Assembly (NCBI GenBank): GCA_007120685.1
Contig: SKNG01000044.1
Coordinates: 1-6,787 of the forward strand
Length of the DNA: 6,787 bases
Reading direction: 5' to 3'
Source: Paracoccaceae bacterium
GTDB lineage: Bacteria; Pseudomonadota; Alphaproteobacteria; Rhodobacterales; Rhodobacteraceae
Both the position numbers and the translations under genes were made by a program. The notes beneath the pieces were generated by a model. It was given only the letters and a program-made list of their open reading frames with translations, made no database searches and was not told the DNA's origin. Positions within the stretch are counted from its first letter, which is position 1; each line of letters starts with the position of its first letter. This document shows positions 1-5,083 of this stretch, one piece after another.

Positions 1-568
1 CGATCACGCCGACGCTCAGCCCGAGGAAGTCGAAGATCGGGCGCAGTTCCTCGGCGTCGCGGGCGGCGAGGTAATCGTTCACCGTGACCACATGCACCGG
101 CATGCCCGACAGCGCCGCCACCACGGCCGCAGGCGCGGCGGTCAGTGTCTTGCCCTCGCCGGTGGCCATTTCGACCATGCGCCCGGCATGCAGCGCCAGC
201 GCGCCCATGATCTGCACCTTGTAATGCGTTTTGCCGATGGTCCGGGCGCTGACCTCGCGCACTACGGCAAAGGCGCGTTCCAGCGCGGCACGGTCGCGGG
301 GGCGCGCGAGCAGCCGACCGCGCAGCCGGGTCGCCTCGGCGCGTAGCGCATCATCGTCAAGCGCGGCCATCTCCGGTTCCAGCGCCAGCACCCGGTCGGC
401 CTGCCGCGCGATCCGCGCCCGCGTCAGCGGCAGGCGGCTGATCAGCCAGCCCATGCGCCGCTCCAGCCAGCGGTCGACGAAGTTCGAGACCGGATCGGCC
501 AGTTCCGGGTAAGGGGCAGTGCCCAGAGGCAACCGACCGAACCCCAGAAGACCCTGCACCTCGGTCAT
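1..568 (-). CDS. SecA-family preprotein translocase ATPase paralog, N-terminal part (cut by window edge)
   Basis: SecA proteins are ATP-driven motors that push unfolded proteins through a membrane channel. The 189 visible residues cover the N-terminal region and the start of the first nucleotide-binding domain. The SecA-type segment around Q119 (HYKVQIMGA) is followed by EMATGEGKTLTAA at about 133-145, with Walker A TGEGKT at 136-141, and then HVVTVNDYLAARDAE at about 159-173. These are diagnostic SecA signatures. It differs from housekeeping SecA in two ways: the Walker lysine falls at about residue 140 instead of about 108 in E. coli SecA, so the N-terminus is roughly 30 residues longer, and the residue before TGEGKT is Ala where typical SecA has Arg or Lys. 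The ATG follows the M50 stop codon after one base (TGA-C-ATG), so translation is probably coupled; no strong ribosome site is seen. The context points to an accessory SecA serving this locus. No symbol is given because this is unlikely to be the essential secA. The Walker B, helicase and C-terminal regions lie outside the window. Confidence 0.9.
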   Translation of the reverse strand, partial: MTEVQGLLGFGRLPLGTAPYPELADPVSNFVDRWLERRMGWLISRLPLTRARIARQADRVLALEPEMAALDDDALRAEATRLRGRLLARPRDRAALERAFAVVREVSARTIGKTHYKVQIMGALALHAGRMVEMATGEGKTLTAAPAAVVAALSGMPVHVVTVNDYLAARDAEELRPIFDFLGLSVGVI

Positions 569-569
569 G

Positions 570-2723
570 TCAGGCCCCGAAATGGCGCAGCAACAACTGC
601 CGCGCACGACGCCAGATCTGTGCAGCGGCAGGCTCAAAGCCATGCTCGAACCGCACGGTGACGCGGGTGCCGAAGGCAGCACCGGCCAGCGCTTCGGGCA
701 GGGCGAGGTCATAGAGGAATACCGGGTTCAGGACCCGCAACCCCTCGGGATCGGCGGGATCGGTCAGAAAGCGCCCGCCAGCCGCGCGCGCAAGCGCGGG
801 CGCAGGCAACTGGTCCATCGCACCGGGCACTTCGCGGATCAGGCGAACCTCGTGGCGGTCTTCCAGGTGGCCCGCGAGCTTCAGTTCCACCCGGGTCAGC
901 CGCTCGCGCACCAGCACATTGTCCTGCTGGGTGACAGCGACGCGGACATGTTCGGCATGGGGCGGCAGCACCACGCCAATCACCTCGCCCTCGGTCACAT
1001 GGCGGCCCAGCAGGCTTTCGGGCGGCAGCGCGGGCTCGAAACGGCCCGAAAGCGGGGCGCGCACAATCAGCGCCGCGCCGCGCGCGCGCTCTCGGTCCAG
1101 TTCGGCCAAGGCGTCGTCCAGTTGCAGCCGGGCGACTTCGGCCTCGGACCGGTCGGTGACGGACAGCGCCGTCAGCCTGCGGCGAAATTCCTCGGCGCGC
1201 CAGTCCAGCGCAGCAAGGCGCGCGTCCAGCGTCGGCTCGGCCAGCAGGGCAAGCGGCGTCTCGCCCTCGACCATCGTGCCCCGAGGCACGGCCACATCGG
1301 CAATGAAACCGGCCGTGCGCGCCCGCACCCAGGCCTCGTCCGGCAGCCAGACGACGCCCTCGGAATCGGTGCGCAGCGGCAGCGGCAGAAAAAGCGCCAG
1401 CCCCACCGCGACAGCAATGCTGCCAAAGGTCAGCCCCACCGCCCGGCGGCGCACCTTGCGCAGCTTGGGCGCAGTGACGACATGGCGCAGGTTCTTGGCG
1501 ATGGGCTTGACCAGCGCGTTGAAGACAGCCCAAAGCGCGACAATCACGCCCAGGATGAAGGCGTGCGCCGAGACATAGAGCGCGATGCCCACCATGATCA
1601 CCAGCCGGTAGACATAGGAAGCCGGGGCGTAGACAAGAAACCAGGCCTTCTCACCCGGTGTGGCCGGGTCGGGCTTGATGTTGCGGGCGGCGAAGACGTA
1701 GCGCTGCACCAGCCAGCCCCAGTATTTGTTCGCGCGCGGGCCAAGGTTCGGGCTTTCGATCAGGTCGGACAACACATAATAGCCGTCGAATTTCAGCAGC
1801 GGGTTGCCATTGAACAGGACTGTGGAGATGCCGCCTATGATCACCATGTTCCAGGCCAGCGCGCTCAGCAGGCCCGGCTCCACCGAGGCCCAGACCATCA
1901 TCGCCAGCGCCGCCACGAAGGTCTCGGCGAAGATTCCGCCTGAAGCGACTGCGGCCCGGTCCCATTTCGACCGGAATGCCCCGGCCGACGACGCATCCAC
2001 ATAGGGAACCGGGAAGAACACCAGAAGCATGATGCCCATTTCCCGGATCTCGCCGCCGCGCGCCTTGGCGATATAGCCATGGGCCAGTTCGTGGATTGCC
2101 TTGATCACCGGGTAGGCGATGGCCATGATCAGCATATTGTGGAACGACAGCAGTTGATCGCCAATATTATGGGTAAAGCGATTCCAGTTCACCGCCGCGA
2201 TGGCCAGCCCCGCAAGCACCACCAGAACCCACAGCACCAGCCCGAACCAGCCCGTCAGCGGCCGGACCCAGGGCAGCGTCACGGTCAGGAAGCGGTCGGG
2301 ATCCCAAAGCGGGATGCGGAAGCTGACAGGGTTGGTCAGGTTCTGCTTCAGCAATTGTCGCGACTGGCGGTTGTAGCGTTCCAGCAACTCGGTGATGTCC
2401 GGCGAGGTGGCATACTGGATCAGGTCGTTCTGATGCAACCGCGACAAAAGCTGGATGACCTCGTCCTGACTGGGTGCCTCGGCCTCGTGGGTCTCGGCCA
2501 CCCCCTGCCAGACCGCATCGACAGTGCGGGTTCCGTCGAACTGTCCGATCAGCATCCAGGCCGCTGGGGTGAAACGGTGGGTCCGGCCGGTCGCGTGGTC
2601 GTAAATCACATACCACGACTGCCCGCGATATCGGTGGCGCGAAACCTTCACATGCGACCGCAACCGCGGCGTAAGCTTCGCGACCCGGTACCAGATGGTG
2701 GAAAGATAGGCCTCGTCGCTCAT
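570..2723 (-). CDS. M50-family membrane metallopeptidase with N-terminal PqqD-like and C-terminal HlyD-like domains
   Basis: This 717-residue polytopic protein belongs to the site-2-protease (M50) superfamily, whose members cut substrates within or near the membrane. The zinc site is intact: HELAH at 211-215 (ligands H211 and H215, catalytic E212) and NPLLKFDGYY at 307-316, whose D313 is the expected third ligand. Residues about 20-105 resemble a PqqD-like peptide-recognition domain (segments YDHATGRTHRFT and DGTRTVDAVW). Hydrophobic segments lie near 159-178, 193-216, 228-241, 261-280, 286-304, 370-405 and 430-449. After the last one, about 451-717 form a HlyD-like periplasmic module: a lipoyl half (ARTAGFIADVAVPRGTMVEGE), a short helical hairpin at about 497-550, a second lipoyl half (VRAPLSGRFEP) and a beta-barrel region. 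The protein has no cysteine. The ATG lies 7 bases after the upstream stop, with GAGG 5 bases before it. The likely role is processing or passage of an exported protein across the inner membrane, partnered by the adjacent adaptor. The family is certain; substrate and role are inferred. Confidence 0.93.
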   Translation of the reverse strand: MSDEAYLSTIWYRVAKLTPRLRSHVKVSRHRYRGQSWYVIYDHATGRTHRFTPAAWMLIGQFDGTRTVDAVWQGVAETHEAEAPSQDEVIQLLSRLHQNDLIQYATSPDITELLERYNRQSRQLLKQNLTNPVSFRIPLWDPDRFLTVTLPWVRPLTGWFGLVLWVLVVLAGLAIAAVNWNRFTHNIGDQLLSFHNMLIMAIAYPVIKAIHELAHGYIAKARGGEIREMGIMLLVFFPVPYVDASSAGAFRSKWDRAAVASGGIFAETFVAALAMMVWASVEPGLLSALAWNMVIIGGISTVLFNGNPLLKFDGYYVLSDLIESPNLGPRANKYWGWLVQRYVFAARNIKPDPATPGEKAWFLVYAPASYVYRLVIMVGIALYVSAHAFILGVIVALWAVFNALVKPIAKNLRHVVTAPKLRKVRRRAVGLTFGSIAVAVGLALFLPLPLRTDSEGVVWLPDEAWVRARTAGFIADVAVPRGTMVEGETPLALLAEPTLDARLAALDWRAEEFRRRLTALSVTDRSEAEVARLQLDDALAELDRERARGAALIVRAPLSGRFEPALPPESLLGRHVTEGEVIGVVLPPHAEHVRVAVTQQDNVLVRERLTRVELKLAGHLEDRHEVRLIREVPGAMDQLPAPALARAAGGRFLTDPADPEGLRVLNPVFLYDLALPEALAGAAFGTRVTVRFEHGFEPAAAQIWRRARQLLLRHFGA

Positions 2724-2728
2724 CTCCG

Positions 2729-2732
2729 CCTC
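2729..2732 (-). promoter_or_regulatory. Ribosome binding site of the M50 gene, overlapping the upstream stop codon
   Basis: The minus strand reads TGAGGCGGAGATG. GAGG overlaps the TGA stop of the GAF-HlyD gene and sits 5 bases before the M50 ATG. This arrangement makes translation of the protease depend on ribosomes finishing the adaptor and supports matched production of the two proteins. Confidence 0.7.
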
Positions 2733-4623
2733 AAGGCTGCCAGGTCCAGGCGGTGTGGCGTATCCAGTCGATCAGGCGGCGGGTCCAGATCCACGACAGC
2801 AGCGCCTCGCCAGCGTCGATCTTGGCCACACCCTCCATGCCGGGGCGCAGACCGGGCTGGAGTGCGTCGAGTTCCGCCTCCAGCCGGAAACTGTTGATCC
2901 CCTCGCGCGGCTCGGCCAGCGGGGTGATCCGCGTCAGCGTGATCGGCAGCCCGTCGGTGGGATGGCCCGCCAGCACCAGTTGGCCGGACAGGCCCTCGGA
3001 GACATGGCGCAGGTCGCGTTCCTCCAGCCAGATATCCACCCGGAAGTCGCCCATTGGCGCCACCTCGAACAGCAACTCGCCCGTCTGCACCGGCGCGCCA
3101 AGCCGCTGAGTCAGGTCACCCGCGACGATCACTCCGTCAATGGGCGCAAGGATTCGCGTCCGCGCCAGCTTGCCCTCTGTCAGGTCCAGTTGCGCCCTTG
3201 CCTGGGCAATCTGAGCCTCCAGCAGCGCGATCTGTGTCCGGTCGGACCGCGCAAGCGCCTCGCGCGATTGCGCGGTCAGGCGGTCCACCTCGGAGCGCCA
3301 GCGTAGTTGCTCCAGCCGCAGATCCGTATCGTCCAGCCGCGCCAGCACATCGCCCGCCACAACTACGTCCCCCGCGCGCAGCGGCGCGGCATCGATATAG
3401 CCGGAAAACGGGGCCACAGCGGCGCGCTGCACTGTGCCCTTCAAGGCCGCCTCGGCCTGCACCCGGAACGGGGCCTTGACTGTTGCCGCCGCCACACCCA
3501 GCGCAATCAGCGCCAGCGCCAGCAGCTTCCAGCTCAGCCGCCGCGGCCCCAGCAGGATGCCCAGCACATGCATCGTTCCGTCGATGATCACCCCGCCCAC
3601 CCAGCGGCGGTTGCGGCGCTTCAACTCCAGCACCGGGCCGACCAGTGCCGCCACCGCTTCTGCCACCATGCGATCATCTTGGGTGAAAGGGGTGTCACGT
3701 CGGCGCAACACAGTCAGCGCACCGACGGTTCCGGCCTCGTCGGGAAGCGCCACAGTCAGCACATGGCGCACGGCACTGCCCCGAACCAGATCTTCATGCG
3801 CAACCGCGATGGCCCGGGCGGTGCTTTCCAGCGGCGGCTCTGCCACTGTTCCGGATTGGTCGAACGCCTCTTCCATCGCCGCTTCCAGCGCCTCGGCGAA
3901 GGCCGAACGCTTGCGGAACCAGGCTGTGTGGGACAGCGACAACAGACGGATGCGGGGTGCGGTGCGTGCGCCTTTCAGCATCCCAATGGCAACCTGATCG
4001 GCATTCAGCACAGATTGCAGTTCATTGGCCACAGCCATCGCGGCGGCTTCGGGGCGGCGGTGCTCGGTCATTGCGGCAAGGATATCGAGCGCGATACCTG
4101 CGCGGGCCAGGCGACCGGCTTCATCGCCGGCCTTCGCTTCCCACAGCCGGGCCGCCAGCCAGCCGGCTGACCAGTGAAGTTCGCGCAGCGTCGCTTGCAG
4201 CGCGCGCGGATCAGTGCCGACGATGTCCAGCACGACCACAACCGCCACCGGCTCGCCTTCGCGCCGGATGGGATAGGCGATGCGGCTTGCGCCCACACCG
4301 TCCTCCGCGGCCGGGTCGGTTTCGGAGCTCGGTCGGCCCGATGCCAGGCTCTTCTCGGCGACGCCTTGCAGAACAGACAGATCGTGTCGCGGGTCGGGCA
4401 CCACCGCGCGGGGCGTGAAGGCCCCGATCTTGTGGTCGGCCTCCAGGACCGCACCCAGACGCACGCCGTCCAGCCGGTTGACCAGCAACGCTAGCCACGC
4501 GGTCAAGAACCCGGCCTCGCCCCGCGCATTGGCGAAGGCCGCCCAGAGGCTGGAGTCGAGGCTGAACACCTCTGGCCCGGATTGCTGCGCGGCGGCGGCA
4601 GTGGCGGGGCGGTTCTGGATCAA
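2731..4623 (-). CDS. GAF-domain / HlyD-family periplasmic adaptor hybrid
   Basis: This 630-residue protein joins a cytoplasmic sensor to a membrane-fusion adaptor. Residues about 38-165 look like a degenerate GAF-type domain and about 176-335 like a clearer one (start RAGIALDILAAMTEHRRPEA; end TVGALTVLRRRDTPFTQDD). A basic stretch (KRRNRRW at about 335-341, GPRRLSWK at 359-366) precedes one membrane helix at about 364-384, giving a cytoplasmic N-terminus by the positive-inside rule. The periplasmic part is HlyD-like: lipoyl half VAPFSGYIDAAPLRAGDVV at about 403-421, helical hairpin at about 432-488, second lipoyl half ARTRILAPIDGVIVAGD at about 487-503, then a beta-barrel domain to about 603. 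HlyD adaptors bridge inner-membrane transporters to outer-membrane channels; no ABC or RND transporter is seen here, so the M50 and SecA proteins are the likely partners. It ends in a Trp-rich amphipathic tail. The annotated start is TTG; a GTG at residue 19 or a frame-shifted upstream ATG are alternatives. The protein has no cysteine. Confidence 0.88.
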   Translation of the reverse strand: MIQNRPATAAAAQQSGPEVFSLDSSLWAAFANARGEAGFLTAWLALLVNRLDGVRLGAVLEADHKIGAFTPRAVVPDPRHDLSVLQGVAEKSLASGRPSSETDPAAEDGVGASRIAYPIRREGEPVAVVVVLDIVGTDPRALQATLRELHWSAGWLAARLWEAKAGDEAGRLARAGIALDILAAMTEHRRPEAAAMAVANELQSVLNADQVAIGMLKGARTAPRIRLLSLSHTAWFRKRSAFAEALEAAMEEAFDQSGTVAEPPLESTARAIAVAHEDLVRGSAVRHVLTVALPDEAGTVGALTVLRRRDTPFTQDDRMVAEAVAALVGPVLELKRRNRRWVGGVIIDGTMHVLGILLGPRRLSWKLLALALIALGVAAATVKAPFRVQAEAALKGTVQRAAVAPFSGYIDAAPLRAGDVVVAGDVLARLDDTDLRLEQLRWRSEVDRLTAQSREALARSDRTQIALLEAQIAQARAQLDLTEGKLARTRILAPIDGVIVAGDLTQRLGAPVQTGELLFEVAPMGDFRVDIWLEERDLRHVSEGLSGQLVLAGHPTDGLPITLTRITPLAEPREGINSFRLEAELDALQPGLRPGMEGVAKIDAGEALLSWIWTRRLIDWIRHTAWTWQP

Positions 4624-4660
4624 GCGTCCGCCCCCCCAGACTGCCCCGGTGCCCGCGGTC
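4624..4660 (-). promoter_or_regulatory. Translation start region of the GAF-HlyD gene with a G7 tract
   Basis: The 37-base gap contains seven consecutive G on the minus strand (4631-4637), 7 bases before the TTG start. The tract could act as a weak ribosome site. An ATG overlapping the DUF3467 stop as ATGA (4662-4664) opens a 14-codon frame that ends at the TTG. One added G would fuse that frame to the adaptor gene. No terminator is seen. Confidence 0.4.
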
Positions 4661-5047
4661 TCATCCGTCCAGCTTGCCGTAGCGGGACTCGTGTTCCTCG
4701 ATCAGGCGCACCATCATGTCGCGCACCCGCTTGGCGGCATGGGGCGACATGACGATGCGATGCTGCAGTTGCACCTCCAGCCGGTCGCGCCCCAGATCCC
4801 AGGTGGAATTGACGCCGAAATTCAGCACCACTTCCTCGCGGGTCGATGAGCCGTTACAGACGTTGCAATAACTGCTTTTGAGTTGTGTGGTATCGAATTT
4901 CACCTGATTGGCCCGCGCCGTAGCCGCGGCGCCCTGAGCATCGCCCTTGAGCGGAGTTGCCGCGGCCTGACCGCTGCGTTCGACACCATCCGGGCCAGTG
5001 TTGACACCAGCCACCCCGGGAGGAGTGGCCTCTGGAGTATTGGCCAT
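4661..5047 (-). CDS. DUF3467-type small protein with CxxC motif
   Basis: This 128-residue soluble protein has no signal peptide or membrane segment. The first 45 or so residues are low-complexity (Ala, Gly, Thr, Pro) and probably disordered. The rest matches the DUF3467 pattern: SSYCNVCNGSSTREEVVLNF at about 58-77, a central LEVQLQHRIVMSPHAAKRV at 90-108, and a helical end MMVRLIEEHESRYGKLDG. Small DUF3467 proteins have no established function. Here C61 and C64 form a CxxC, the only cysteines in the protein, which could bind metal or undergo redox change; a zinc dimer is possible. The ATG is well supported by GAGGG 5 bases upstream. It sits 36 bases after the surface-protein gene and 37 bases before the GAF-HlyD gene. 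A cytoplasmic accessory role, such as chaperone or regulator of the export machinery, is a guess from position. The family call rests on recalled sequence pattern, not on a search. Confidence 0.82.
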   Translation of the reverse strand: MANTPEATPPGVAGVNTGPDGVERSGQAAATPLKGDAQGAAATARANQVKFDTTQLKSSYCNVCNGSSTREEVVLNFGVNSTWDLGRDRLEVQLQHRIVMSPHAAKRVRDMMVRLIEEHESRYGKLDG

Positions 5048-5052
5048 TGGAA

Positions 5053-5057
5053 CCCTC
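5053..5057 (-). promoter_or_regulatory. Ribosome binding site of the DUF3467 gene
   Basis: On the minus strand GAGGG lies 5 bases before the ATG at 5047. It is the clearest Shine-Dalgarno sequence in the window and fixes this start. The rest of the 36-base gap (5048-5083) shows no terminator hairpin and no convincing -35/-10 pair, so the gene is probably read from the upstream transcript. Confidence 0.75.
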
Positions 5058-5083
5058 GTTCTTGCGATACGTCTACGCGTCAG

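Noticed and set aside
519..1943. A 474-codon open frame on the plus strand
   Set aside because: It lies wholly opposite the M50 gene (and the start of the SecA gene), is Gln/Arg/His-rich without any recognisable domain, and is the expected antisense by-product of GC-biased codons. The minus-strand protein has clear motifs.
570..2723. RseP-type site-2 protease of an envelope stress pathway
   Set aside because: RseP is shorter and carries PDZ domains inserted between membrane segments. This protein has no PDZ-like region and instead has PqqD-like and HlyD-like ends.
2079..2897. A 272-codon open frame on the plus strand
   Set aside because: It spans the junction of two well-supported minus-strand genes and has the same low-information antisense composition.
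3307..4170. A 287-codon open frame on the plus strand
   Set aside because: It is antisense to the GAF-HlyD gene, rich in Gln, His and Arg, and has no domain or ribosome site.
2731..4623. Conventional type I secretion or RND efflux operon
   Set aside because: A HlyD-type adaptor is present, but no ABC ATPase, RND pump or TolC-like channel is encoded; the neighbours are an M50 protease and a SecA paralog.
5048..5083. Possible internal promoter or terminator between the surface-protein and DUF3467 genes
   Set aside because: The 36 bases contain a short ACGCGT palindrome but no stable hairpin, T-run or plausible -35/-10 pair.
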